From: Rhodobacterales bacterium 52_120_T64 | GTDB lineage: Bacteria; Pseudomonadota; Alphaproteobacteria; Rhodobacterales; Rhodobacteraceae | Assembly (NCBI GenBank): GCA_002162875.1 | Contig: MABA01000017.1 | Coordinates: 124,001-188,000, forward strand | Length of the DNA stretch: 64,000 bases | Reading direction: 5' to 3' | Shown: piece after piece, positions 1-7,178 of the stretch | How positions within the stretch are numbered: position 1 is the first letter of the stretch | Layout of the letters: each line of letters begins with the position of its first letter | Position numbers and translations under genes: made by a program | The notes under the pieces: model-generated | What the model was told of the DNA's origin: nothing | What the model saw: only the letters and a program-made list of their open reading frames with translations | Databases searched by the model: none

Positions 1-611
1 TCGCGCAAATCGTTTAGTTGCTTATCATCAATCATTGAGGATTCATCAATGAAGCCGATGTCCAATGGATCGTCGCGTCTTGACCATCCGGTGATAAAAT
101 CGGAGCCGCGCAGCCCAGCCGCTGCAAGTGCGCCGGGAATGGATTTGTGGAGCTTGTAAAACGCCATCGCGCGATCGAGGGATTCGTCGGTCAGGCCTTC
201 AATATCGGGGCGTTCGTCGGCGCCCTCTAACCATTCGGCGATTTTCTCGTATTCAGGGTCGTAGACGGGCGTGTAAATAATACGGTGAATGGTGGTCGCA
301 GGTACGCCGTGGCTTCGCAAAACGCTGGCCGCTTTATTGGTTGGTGCAAGGATCGCGAGAGAACGTTTATCCTTGCGTTTCGTGTTCTCAAAGTCCGGCG
401 AGATGGTTTCAACGCCTGCGTCATTCAATGCGTCTACCAGCTTGGCCAGCAGCATGGTTTTGCCAGAGCCGGCCTTGCCCAGCACTGCCAAAACACGGGT
501 TTCGCTGGTGCTTGTGGGCAGAACCGAACTGTTTTCCAGATCGACGCCGGCGTCTTTTAAAACGGCAGTGATTGCGTCGAATGCCTGCGCTTGGTCTTCT
601 GAAAATTTCAT
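1..611 (-). CDS. RecD-like ATP-dependent DNA helicase (N-terminal part, cut by window edge)
   Basis: Reading leftwards from an ATG at 611-609, the frame stays open to the window edge, giving about 203 residues. It starts MKFSEDQAQAFDAITAVL, typical of the RecD/exonuclease V alpha-like superfamily 1 helicases of Rhodobacterales. A Walker A motif, GKAGSGKT, lies at about residues 45-52, and a Walker B-like IDESSMID lies close to the edge. LAPTNKAASVLRSHGVPATTIH resembles helicase motif Ia. The likely role is DNA unwinding in repair or recombination; I cannot see the later helicase motifs. It lies 60 bp downstream of luxI on the same strand, but a long inverted repeat in that gap may separate the two. 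Confidence 0.85.
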   Translation of the reverse strand, partial: MKFSEDQAQAFDAITAVLKDAGVDLENSSVLPTSTSETRVLAVLGKAGSGKTMLLAKLVDALNDAGVETISPDFENTKRKDKRSLAILAPTNKAASVLRSHGVPATTIHRIIYTPVYDPEYEKIAEWLEGADERPDIEGLTDESLDRAMAFYKLHKSIPGALAAAGLRGSDFITGWSRRDDPLDIGFIDESSMIDDKQLNDLR

Positions 612-619
612 GTGGTTCG

Positions 620-660
620 GCTGCCCTGTCTTTTTTGGTATTGTAACCTGACAGGGCAGC
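620..660. repeat. Perfect 11-bp inverted repeat between luxI and the helicase gene
   Basis: GCTGCCCTGTC at 620-630 is exactly complementary to GACAGGGCAGC at 650-660, with a 19-bp spacer. On the minus strand the hairpin ends 8 nt before the helicase ATG. No T-run follows on either strand, so it does not look like a standard intrinsic terminator. It could be a transcript hairpin near the ribosome binding site or a protein-binding site. Confidence 0.6.
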
Positions 661-671
661 AGTGGCCAGCC

Positions 672-1316
672 TTAGGCAGCAATAGCGACGGGGGTGAACG
701 AGTTATCCGGGAAGGATTGATCGAACCAGTATTCTACTAATTCTGGTGCAATTTTGGACTTGCGGCAGATGTTGGCCTTTACCGTTGCGTTGATGGGCCA
801 GAGGCACGCCGAGATTTCCTCTACCCCTTCACCGCAGGTCCCGATCACGTCTGGAATCCAACCGATGCGGCGGTAGATTGGCAATGTGTGAGAATATACA
901 ACACCAATGGAGCTTTCGAGACCGAAGCGAACGCCCAGTTCGCAACCTGACAGGATTAATGAGGCGGCAACTTTTCTTTGACCCTCGGATAGGCGCGGCG
1001 AGATGCAGAAACGCGTACATTCCCAAATGACGGGGCTGATGATCTTAATGCCCGCGAGATCACTGAAATGATCGTTCACCATAGTTTGCCCGACTGTGGG
1101 AAGAACACGGATAGAGCCGCCATGTGTTCCGTCCGGCGCCTCCCATATCGCATATAGAGGGTTCATCGCGTCGTATGCGTCAATTTCGTAACCGTTTTCA
1201 TCGACGGTGACATCCCAGCCGTGCCGAACTTTGAACTGACCGGCGCGATCTTTGAACATTGTGTCCTTTAGAATGGGAAAATTGTCTAGCTGGTCGGCGA
1301 ATATGTATTTGATCAA
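672..1316 (-). CDS. luxI: Acyl-homoserine lactone synthase (LuxI family)
   Basis: The 214-residue product makes acyl-homoserine lactone signals from S-adenosylmethionine and an acyl carrier protein-bound acyl chain. Nearly every residue expected of the family is visible: R24, F28, W34, D46, D49, R70, F84, E99 and R102 (in WECTRF). The length is normal. The start is a TTG; I chose it because GGAG sits 6 nt upstream and no better ATG exists near the conserved N terminus. It follows luxR by 94 bp on the same strand, the usual luxR-luxI order in Roseobacter relatives. An inverted repeat (1327-1345) overlaps the approach to its ribosome binding site. The acyl chain length cannot be told from sequence. 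Confidence 0.95.
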   Translation of the reverse strand: MIKYIFADQLDNFPILKDTMFKDRAGQFKVRHGWDVTVDENGYEIDAYDAMNPLYAIWEAPDGTHGGSIRVLPTVGQTMVNDHFSDLAGIKIISPVIWECTRFCISPRLSEGQRKVAASLILSGCELGVRFGLESSIGVVYSHTLPIYRRIGWIPDVIGTCGEGVEEISACLWPINATVKANICRKSKIAPELVEYWFDQSFPDNSFTPVAIAA

Positions 1317-1326
1317 GGCTGGCTCC

Positions 1327-1345
1327 GTTCGGTTTGGTTTCGAAC
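1327..1345. promoter_or_regulatory. Short inverted repeat upstream of luxI
   Basis: GTTCGGTTTGGTTTCGAAC has 5-bp complementary ends around 9 nt. It begins 10 nt upstream of the luxI TTG and abuts the GGAG. It is about the size of a lux box but too close to the start codon to be a normal activator site. An RNA hairpin near the ribosome binding site is the other possibility. Confidence 0.25.
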
Positions 1346-1410
1346 AGGAGTACTTCGAGGATGGTTAACACTCGTCGAACGGTCGCAGACATAATAGTTT
1401 CCGCAACACC

Positions 1411-2124
1411 CTAGACAGCAATCACCCCACGAGCCAGCGCAATGGCTACGGCGTGGGTGGTATTCAACGCACCTAGTTTGTAGCGCGCGGAATCCACGTA
1501 CACACGCAGTGTATGTTCCGAAATCTTCAGGATTTCTGCAACCTTTCCGCGGCTTAACCCGATGCCAAGATATTTGAGCACATCTTGCTCGCGCGGCGAT
1601 AGATCACGGCCCTCAATTGGTTGGGCGGTATGGGTGGCGGCCAATGCTTTTTGGTGGAAATAGTGGGAAATTAGCATGAAATCATGCGCATGTTCACCGA
1701 TATAGCGCTCCCATCCAGGGTCACCGCTGTCGTGGTTGATCGCGAATATGGCAGCTTGGCCGTTAGGGCCGCGGATCGGGATCGTGTAGCCTTGACGGCC
1801 AACACCGAAATCTACAGCCTCGTTAAAAAACACCCGGGTGCGTTTGCTGGACCAATCCAGACGCTTCCAGTCTAGCGGATTAAACTGAAGCAATGCCCCG
1901 CGCACAACTGGGTCGATCAGCATGTAGTTTTGGTCTTCGTAGTGCTGCGCCCATTCGGGATCGTAGGTGGACGAAACGAAGGGTAATCCGTTCAGATTGG
2001 TCGCCAGATAGGACATGTTTTTGACATCGTAAGTTTCGCGCAGGATGTCTGCGAGCGATGATAAATCTTCAACTGTATTGGTTGTTTCCAACCGTTCCAG
2101 AAATGTTTCCAACTTTCGCGTCAT
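1411..2124 (-). CDS. luxR: LuxR-family acyl-homoserine lactone-responsive regulator
   Basis: A 237-residue quorum-sensing transcription factor. The N-terminal autoinducer-binding domain (about residues 1-160) carries the conserved W58, Y62, D71, P72, W86 and G112. The C-terminal GerE-type helix-turn-helix (about 172-235) starts LSPREQDVLKYL and keeps E179 of the family. The ATG at 2124 is preceded by AGGGG only 3-4 nt away, an awkward spacing, but the N terminus matches the family there. It lies upstream of luxI on the same strand, so the two probably form one signalling pair. Its start overlaps a small ORF (2069-2284) by 56 bp, which suggests translational coupling if that ORF is real. Confidence 0.95.
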   Translation of the reverse strand: MTRKLETFLERLETTNTVEDLSSLADILRETYDVKNMSYLATNLNGLPFVSSTYDPEWAQHYEDQNYMLIDPVVRGALLQFNPLDWKRLDWSSKRTRVFFNEAVDFGVGRQGYTIPIRGPNGQAAIFAINHDSGDPGWERYIGEHAHDFMLISHYFHQKALAATHTAQPIEGRDLSPREQDVLKYLGIGLSRGKVAEILKISEHTLRVYVDSARYKLGALNTTHAVAIALARGVIAV

Positions 2125-2284
2125 TAACCCCTACACTTACTGCCCGACCCCTGTCCAAATTGCGGATCTCTACGGTTGCCACAAGAATGGCGTCGTCGAG
2201 GTGTTCTGCTAACTCCAACATGGCTTGCTTTGCAGCAAAATTACGTAGGTCAGACAGTACATCAATCATCCACTCATTTGTCAT
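2069..2284 (-). CDS. Small protein overlapping the start of luxR
   Basis: A 71-residue ORF with an ATG at 2284 that ends inside luxR. The sequence, beginning MTNEWMIDVLSDLRNFAAKQ and followed by a Leu/Ala-rich helix (MLELAEHLDDAILVATVEI), looks like a compact helical protein. The first 53 codons lie outside luxR, so overlap does not explain why the frame is open there. No strong ribosome binding site is visible. From memory, similar short proteins occur beside luxR genes in Rhodobacteraceae, but I cannot confirm this. Its function is unknown; a modulator of LuxR is conceivable but is only a guess from position. Confidence 0.5.
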   Translation of the reverse strand: MTNEWMIDVLSDLRNFAAKQAMLELAEHLDDAILVATVEIRNLDRGRAVSVGVNDAKVGNISGTVGNNQYS

Positions 2285-2326
2285 AGCAACACTCGTATAG
2301 GTTGTAAATGCATTAGTACATTAAAC

Positions 2327-2360
2327 TTGGCGATTAATACGAATCGATACTACTCGCCAA
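2327..2360. repeat. Inverted repeat upstream of the luxR region
   Basis: TTGGCGA (2327-2333) and TCGCCAA (2354-2360) are exact reverse complements 20 bp apart, about 43-76 bp upstream of the small ORF before luxR. This is a possible operator for the quorum-sensing genes; the regulator cannot be named. Confidence 0.35.
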
Positions 2361-2364
2361 TTCG

Positions 2365-2386
2365 CCCTCCCCTGAAATGGGGAGGG
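2365..2386. terminator. GC-rich hairpin between ccr and the luxR region
   Basis: CCCTCCCC (2365-2372) and GGGGAGGG (2379-2386) form an 8-bp GC stem with a 6-nt loop. No T-run follows on either side. It could help stop ccr transcription from entering the luxR region. Confidence 0.4.
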
Positions 2387-2440
2387 TTATGAATTTAACT
2401 AGTTGATATGTAAGGATTATGAAGAAAGCAACGGGATACA

Positions 2441-2465
2441 CCGTTATCCAAATGGTGGATAACGG
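2441..2465 (-). terminator. Hairpin just downstream of ccr
   Basis: CCGTTATCC (2441-2449) and GGATAACGG (2457-2465) form a perfect 9-bp stem with a 7-nt loop, 14 nt past the ccr stop codon. There is no long T-run, so it may act as an mRNA-end or stabilising hairpin instead of a classical intrinsic terminator. Confidence 0.5.
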
Positions 2466-2478
2466 CAAAATGTCAGAA

Positions 2479-3738
2479 TCAGGTTGATCCGGCTTCGATT
2501 GCGTCTTCTAGCGTGCGTAAACCGGTTATTGGCGAGCTGACCAAGACGGCCATGTTGCCCGGTTTATGTTCATTGCGAAGCATTTTCATATGGGCGGCAG
2601 GGATGTCGGTCCAAGGGAATACTTCGGACATGGATGGATCGAGGCGACGTTCCAGCATCAATTGGTTCGCAGAACTGGCCTGTTTAAGGTTGGCGAAATG
2701 GCTTCCTTGAACGCGTTTTTGGTGCATCCACAAGTAGCGTGCGTCCATGGTCAGGTTATATCCTGTGGTGCCCGCGCAAATCACGATCATGCCGCCTTTT
2801 TTGCAGACGAAAACGGAGGCGGGGAAGGTTGCTTCGCCGGGGTGCTCGAACACCATGTCGACGTTGTTGCCTTTGCCGGTAATGTCCCAGATGGCTTTGC
2901 CGAATTTGCGGACCTCGCCGAACCATTCTTTATATTCAGGCGTGTTTACCGTTGGCATTTGGCCCCAGCAATTGAAGTCTTTGCGGTTTATCACGCCTTT
3001 GGCACCGAGGCCGAGCACGAATTCGCGCTTATCTTCGTCGGAAATAACGCCGATGGCGTTTGCGCCTGCAGTGTTGATCAACTGTATCGCGAACGACCCT
3101 AGTCCGCCGGATGCGCCCCATACCAATACGTTTTGGCCGGGTTTCAGCGTGTGTGGGCGGTGGCCGAACAACATGCGATAGGCTGTGGCAAGGGTCAGCG
3201 TGTAACACGCGCTTTCTTCCCACGTCAGGTGTTGAGGGCGGCGCATAAGTTGTTGGGCTTGAACGCGGGTGAACTGCGCGAAAGATCCGTCAGGTGTTTC
3301 GTACCCCCAAATACGTTGGCTGGAGGAGAACATTGGATCGCCACCGTTACATTCTTCGTCATCGCCGTCGTCTTGATTGCAATGAACCACAACTTCATCA
3401 CCAACTTTCCAGCGTTTAACTTTATCGCCAACTTTCCAGATGATACCCGACGCATCGGATCCTGCGATATGATAATCGGCTCCGTGTACGTCAAATGGTG
3501 AAATAGGTGTGCCGAGCCCAGCCCACACGCCGTTATAGTTAACGCCAGCGGCCATAACCAAAATCAGCACTTCGTGGCTGTCGATTTGCGGCGTATCAAC
3601 AACTTCGAGCTGCATGGATTTATCCGGCTCGCCGTGACGATCGCGCCGGATGGCCCAGCCGTACATTTGTTTTGGCACATGACCGAGCGGTGGGATCTGT
3701 CCGATTTCGTATAGGTCGTTGAGAGGGGCAGTGGACAT
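2479..3738 (-). CDS. ccr: Crotonyl-CoA carboxylase/reductase
   Basis: The 419-residue product is the NADPH-dependent enzyme that reductively carboxylates crotonyl-CoA to ethylmalonyl-CoA, the defining step of the ethylmalonyl-CoA pathway for acetate assimilation. It is a zinc-less medium-chain dehydrogenase/reductase. The N-terminal GroES-like part contains VMAAGVNYNGVWAGLG, and the Rossmann part contains WGASGGLGSFAIQL near residue 210. The N terminus (MSTAPLNDLYEIGQIPPLGH) matches the family, so I start at ATG 3738, which has GAGG 8 nt upstream, instead of the in-frame ATG at 3750. Ecm acts later in the same pathway and is encoded 1.5 kb away on the other strand. Motifs shared with the ecm upstream region (3762-3892) suggest common control. 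Confidence 0.97.
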   Translation of the reverse strand: MSTAPLNDLYEIGQIPPLGHVPKQMYGWAIRRDRHGEPDKSMQLEVVDTPQIDSHEVLILVMAAGVNYNGVWAGLGTPISPFDVHGADYHIAGSDASGIIWKVGDKVKRWKVGDEVVVHCNQDDGDDEECNGGDPMFSSSQRIWGYETPDGSFAQFTRVQAQQLMRRPQHLTWEESACYTLTLATAYRMLFGHRPHTLKPGQNVLVWGASGGLGSFAIQLINTAGANAIGVISDEDKREFVLGLGAKGVINRKDFNCWGQMPTVNTPEYKEWFGEVRKFGKAIWDITGKGNNVDMVFEHPGEATFPASVFVCKKGGMIVICAGTTGYNLTMDARYLWMHQKRVQGSHFANLKQASSANQLMLERRLDPSMSEVFPWTDIPAAHMKMLRNEHKPGNMAVLVSSPITGLRTLEDAIEAGST

Positions 3739-3761
3739 GGTGGGCCTCATGAGAGTTTGCG

Positions 3762-3774
3762 TTGTAATATTGTT
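3762..3774. promoter_or_regulatory. AATATT-centred element near the ccr start
   Basis: TTGTAATATTGTT lies 24-36 bp upstream of the ccr ATG. It shares GTAATATTGTT with the element upstream of ecm at 5122-5134 and resembles the two copies at 3851-3892. It is probably part of the ccr promoter/operator. Confidence 0.4.
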
Positions 3775-3850
3775 GCGCTGATGCGCGTGTATACGTCATT
3801 ACATTATCTGCGTGGCATCACAATACCTAATTTGTGCAGTGCAGCGGACA

Positions 3851-3892
3851 TTATATTACGTAAGTGTGTATTTCTGTGCAGTTATATTACGT
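3851..3892. promoter_or_regulatory. Direct repeat of TTATATTACGT upstream of ccr
   Basis: TTATATTACGT occurs at 3851-3861 and again at 3882-3892, 31 bp apart (about three helical turns). On the ccr sense strand each contains ACGTAATAT, the same 9-mer found upstream of ecm in the same orientation (5122-5130). The spacing on one DNA face suggests cooperative binding by one regulator. Confidence 0.5.
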
Positions 3893-3910
3893 CTGGGTGT
3901 CGGCTTTACC

Positions 3911-4702
3911 TTAATCCGACTCAACGTGATGCGCGATAGCATTTGCATAGTATTGCACAATGTGAGCAAGTTTGGGAGTAAGCGAAAACTTTCCGTCCAC
4001 CCCCATTACCATGTGGCGAAGGGTTAACATGCGAAGACCGACTTTCACGGCATAGTCTTCATCTTTATTGGGGAATGTGGCTGTAGATATAGCGTGCAGA
4101 CAGTTTTTTGCCATGCCTGATGGCATCTGGATTTTAGCTCCAGCATGGTTATTGGCTAATCGGCATTTAGCAGTACTGTTGAATCTAGCGATATGGGCAG
4201 GACAGGAATGGCTTGGCCGATGCTCGTCATCAGGTCCGTGCCTAAATTCTCGATAATTTCGGGTATTTCAGTTGGTGGATGCGCCTTTATATTTTTGTAA
4301 AGCGAGATCGGGTGACCGAAACTGAAACAGGCATAGCCGTTGCGATAAAATCAGCTAGTCAGGCGCAGCCATGATTGATGTGCAATGAAGCGGATGAAAG
4401 CGCCGGGCTGGAAGCGGAACATGCGCTTTCCTTCTAGTACTGACGCGGTGGTTCATCGCAAATATGCCTGTGGAAATTCGAAACGACGTTTCGCAGCGCG
4501 TCATCGTCAACAGATCCGATCCGGACGCGGTACATGGCGGTGGACAGAATGCGGGATACGCGAATGGCAAAAGCAAAGTAGGTCGACGCCGAAAATGACG
4601 GTACGATTTCGCGGGCATTAACAGCCTGTCGAGCATTCCTAATGCGGCGCGGATACCGCCCAGCACAAATACCCAGACGGGGATTTCTACAACACGGTTC
4701 AT
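3911..4702 (-). pseudogene. Decayed PlsC-type (glycerol-3-phosphate) acyltransferase gene
   Basis: Fragments of one protein can be read in order on the minus strand in changing frames. They are: a start with VVEIPVWVFVL (from ATG 4702); then AREIVPSFSASTYF and YRVRIGSVDDDAL (about 4616-4470); then GIFAMNHR, the beginning of the PlsC NHxxxxD motif (about 4460-4445); then WLRLTS, an in-frame TGA (4353-4351), GYACFSFGHPISL and IGQAIPVLPISL (about 4410-4190); and finally DEDYAVKVGLRMLTLRHMV and YYANAIAHH at the end. From memory, an intact homologue is about 450 residues and often lies near ccr in this order. Here the central catalytic region is deleted and there are several frameshifts, so no active enzyme can be made. 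Confidence 0.8.
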
Positions 4703-4711
4703 ATAGTGCAA

Positions 4712-5078
4712 CTTTGCAGGAATCGTTGGACAGGTCTAGTTGCGGACGTGTCCGGAAAGCGTGATAAAAGCGTTCCGCCATAATTTTGCCATAAAAATAA
4801 GGACTATGGAAAGCACCCATAGAATCGAAATACGTATGCCTTGGTTTTGTGGCGATAACGAAACGTTGGGACTGATAGGTATATTGATGCGAATTGAACA
4901 AGTATTATCCGCGACTATAGCTGCTGGAATTCTGATACCGACGCTTGGGCTTCTGGCTAGTACATCTTCGACTTCACGGTCATTTTCAGTGAGGACGGCG
5001 AGGTCGTTTTTAAAGGTGTCAATGTCTACCGTAATCCGACTTTCACTAATAACCAAAAATCAATTTTTAGTACGAATA
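4712..5078. other. Gene-poor stretch between the acyltransferase remnant and ecm
   Basis: About 370 bp with no convincing gene. A 106-codon minus-strand frame (5056-4736) is open but resembles nothing I know and lacks a clear ribosome binding site; it could be a remnant. On the plus strand a promoter-like pair (4894-4921) and a hairpin (5079-5104) could bracket a small RNA. Confidence 0.5.
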
Positions 5079-5108
5079 AAGGGGCGACCTTCGGGCCGCC
5101 TCTTATTT
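4928..5108 (+). ncRNA. Candidate small RNA upstream of ecm
   Basis: TTGAAC (4894-4899) and TATAGC (4916-4921), 16 bp apart, resemble a sigma-70 promoter, which would start transcription near 4928. A hairpin with a C(UUCG)G tetraloop at 5079-5104, followed by ATTTGG, would end it. No plus-strand gene lies upstream for this hairpin to terminate. The transcript would be about 180 nt. This is inference from position and structure only; an attenuator or a relic of a lost gene are alternatives. Confidence 0.25.
5079..5104 (+). terminator. UUCG-tetraloop hairpin upstream of ecm
   Basis: The arms 5079-5089 and 5094-5104 pair over 11 positions (one A-C mismatch, one G-U) around a TTCG loop closed by C-G. 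ATTTGG follows on the plus strand and TTTATT on the minus strand, so it could work in both directions. Confidence 0.55.
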
Positions 5109-5121
5109 GGCGCTCGTCGTC

Positions 5122-5134
5122 ACGTAATATTGTT
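5122..5134 (+). promoter_or_regulatory. ACGTAATATTGTT element upstream of ecm
   Basis: It lies about 78-90 bp before the ecm start and shares ACGTAATAT with both repeats upstream of ccr, and GTAATATTGTT with the element at the ccr start. This is a likely shared operator for ethylmalonyl-CoA pathway genes. Confidence 0.45.
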
Positions 5135-5211
5135 CCGATAAACTTTCCTCTTGCGTAACTATCTTAGTTTTGTAAATCTATGCTGCAACGCAATATGGAT
5201 TGGATTCGCAC

Positions 5212-7155
5212 GTGACCCAAACAACCAAAGATCGGCCGTGGCTATTTCGAACCTATGCCGGGCACTCGACGGCGGCGGCATCAAATGCGCTTTACCGCTC
5301 GAATCTGGCGAAGGGTCAGACGGGGCTTTCTGTGGCCTTTGATTTGCCGACGCAAACGGGGTATGACAGCGATCATGTTCTAGCACGAGGCGAGGTTGGC
5401 AAAGTTGGCGTTCCAATTAGCCATCTGGGTGACATGCGGGCGTTGTTCGCGGATATTCCGCTTGAGCAGATGAATACATCTATGACGATTAACGCGACGG
5501 CGGCGTGGATGCTGGCGCTGTATATCGCTGTCGCAGAGGAACAAGGTGCCGACATTGCAGGTCTTCAGGGCACCGTTCAGAACGATATTATTAAGGAATA
5601 TCTAAGCAGGGGGACGTATGTTTTTCCGCCTGAAGCCAGCCTGAAATTGATCGGTGATGTGGCTGAGTATTGTTATACTTCGGTGCCGAAATGGAACCCG
5701 ATGAACGTGTGCTCCTATCACTTACAAGAGGCCGGTGCGACACCCGAGCAGGAGTTGGCTTTTGCCCTAACCACGGCAATTGCGGTTCTCGACCAAGTGC
5801 GCGGGCAGGTTTCGGCGGAAGATTTTCCGAAGGTGGTTGCGCGGATATCGTTTTTTGTGAACGCTGGCATTCGTTTTGTGACGGAGATGTGCAAGATGCG
5901 CGCCTTTGTGGATCTTTGGGACGAAATTTGTCGGGATCGCTACGGCGTAACGGATGCCAAGCAGCGCAGGTTTCGGTATGGTGTGCAAGTTAACAGCCTT
6001 GGCCTGACGGAGCAGCAGCCGGAGAACAACGTTTATCGTATTCTGATCGAGATGTTGGCCGTCACCCTTTCCAAAAAGGCGCGCGCGCGCGCGGTGCAAC
6101 TGCCTGCATGGAACGAGGCGTTGGGCCTGCCACGACCTTGGGACCAGCAGTGGTCTTTGCGGATGCAACAGATCATGGCGTATGAAACCGATTTGTTGGA
6201 ATTTGATGACCTGTTTGACGAAAACCCCGCCGTGGATCGTAAAGTGGAGCAACTGAAAGCGGGCGCGCGATTGGAAATATTGCACATCGACCAAATGGGT
6301 GGTGCGGTATCGGCGATTGAATACATGAAAACGCAGTTGGTTATGTCCAACTCTGCCCGTATCGGTCGAATCGAGGCCGGAGAGACCGTCGTCGTTGGTG
6401 TTAACAAATTCGAAAATGGTGAAGAAAGCCCGCTGACATCTGGCGAAGGCGGGATCATGGTCGTTGATCCGAAGGTGGAGCAAGAGCAGATTGACAGCTT
6501 GAACGCATGGCGAGAAGCACGGAATGACGCTGCGGTTGAGGCGGCACTCGGGCAGTTGCGCGAAGATGCGAAGGCGGGTGTTAACATTATGCCAGCCTCG
6601 ATTACTGCAGCGCGGATTGGTGTGACCACAGGTGAGTGGGCCATGGCGATGCGCGCCGAGTTCGGGGAATACCGTGCGCCGACAGGAGTTAGCACAGCGA
6701 TGTCGAACTCGACGGACGGCTTGGAGGACGTACAGGCTGAAGTTAGCCGCGTGGCTGCGGAGCTGGGTTCTCCGATCCGGTTGCTGGTTGGTAAACCGGG
6801 TCTGGACGGACATTCTAACGGCGCAGAACAAATCGCGGTTCGGGCGCGGGACTGTGGCATGAAGGTAACGTATGAAGGCATCCGTATGACGCCTGAATCA
6901 ATTGTTGAGGCCGCTTTAAGTGAAAAGGTTCATATCGTCGGGCTGTCAATTTTGTCGGGGTCACATCGGCCGCTGATTGCTGAAGTGATGGAACGCATGC
7001 ACGACGCTGGCCTAGATATACCGGTGATTGTTGGCGGAATCATTCCCGATGAAGATTGCGAAGCGTTGATCGAAAACGGTATCGCACGGATTTACACGCC
7101 GAAAGATTTCGATCTGAACCGCATTATGTTGGATATCGTTGCGCTGGTGGCTTAG
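5212..7155 (+). CDS. ecm: Ethylmalonyl-CoA mutase (coenzyme B12-dependent)
   Basis: The 647-residue product converts (2R)-ethylmalonyl-CoA to (2S)-methylsuccinyl-CoA with adenosylcobalamin, downstream of Ccr in the ethylmalonyl-CoA pathway. The N-terminal TIM-barrel part starts PWLFRTYAGHSTAAASNALY and contains GLSVAFDLPTQTGYDSDH. The C-terminal cobalamin-binding domain has the base-off motif GLDGHSNG near residue 530 and the later GLSILSGSH and VGGIIP segments. I start at GTG 5212 (MTQTTKDRPW), which fits known N termini; a TTG at 5200 is the alternative, and neither has a strong ribosome binding site. The PAGHST-type N terminus separates it from methylmalonyl-CoA mutase. It ends 23 bp from galE, tail to tail. 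Confidence 0.96.
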   Translation: MTQTTKDRPWLFRTYAGHSTAAASNALYRSNLAKGQTGLSVAFDLPTQTGYDSDHVLARGEVGKVGVPISHLGDMRALFADIPLEQMNTSMTINATAAWMLALYIAVAEEQGADIAGLQGTVQNDIIKEYLSRGTYVFPPEASLKLIGDVAEYCYTSVPKWNPMNVCSYHLQEAGATPEQELAFALTTAIAVLDQVRGQVSAEDFPKVVARISFFVNAGIRFVTEMCKMRAFVDLWDEICRDRYGVTDAKQRRFRYGVQVNSLGLTEQQPENNVYRILIEMLAVTLSKKARARAVQLPAWNEALGLPRPWDQQWSLRMQQIMAYETDLLEFDDLFDENPAVDRKVEQLKAGARLEILHIDQMGGAVSAIEYMKTQLVMSNSARIGRIEAGETVVVGVNKFENGEESPLTSGEGGIMVVDPKVEQEQIDSLNAWREARNDAAVEAALGQLREDAKAGVNIMPASITAARIGVTTGEWAMAMRAEFGEYRAPTGVSTAMSNSTDGLEDVQAEVSRVAAELGSPIRLLVGKPGLDGHSNGAEQIAVRARDCGMKVTYEGIRMTPESIVEAALSEKVHIVGLSILSGSHRPLIAEVMERMHDAGLDIPVIVGGIIPDEDCEALIENGIARIYTPKDFDLNRIMLDIVALVA

Positions 7156-7178
7156 AGGCCGACCCACATATCTGACAT

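Noticed and set aside
1198-1392. A 64-codon minus-strand ORF between luxR and luxI, overlapping luxI
   Set aside because: Most of it lies inside luxI in another frame, it has no recognisable domain, and its tail is Arg/Ser-rich as expected of a shadow frame.
3851-3892. Considered whether the repeated TTATATTACGT could be part of a CRISPR array or mobile-element end
   Set aside because: Only two short copies with no further repeats or spacers, and no cas or transposase gene nearby; an operator pair fits better.
4736-5056. A 106-codon minus-strand frame upstream of the acyltransferase remnant
   Set aside because: No recognisable family, no clear ribosome binding site, and composition does not look like the real proteins nearby. 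Kept only as part of an unexplained stretch.
5767-6881. Long antisense ORFs (354 and 282 codons) inside ecm
   Set aside because: They lie wholly within a clear, full-length ecm gene; long antisense frames follow from its codon bias.
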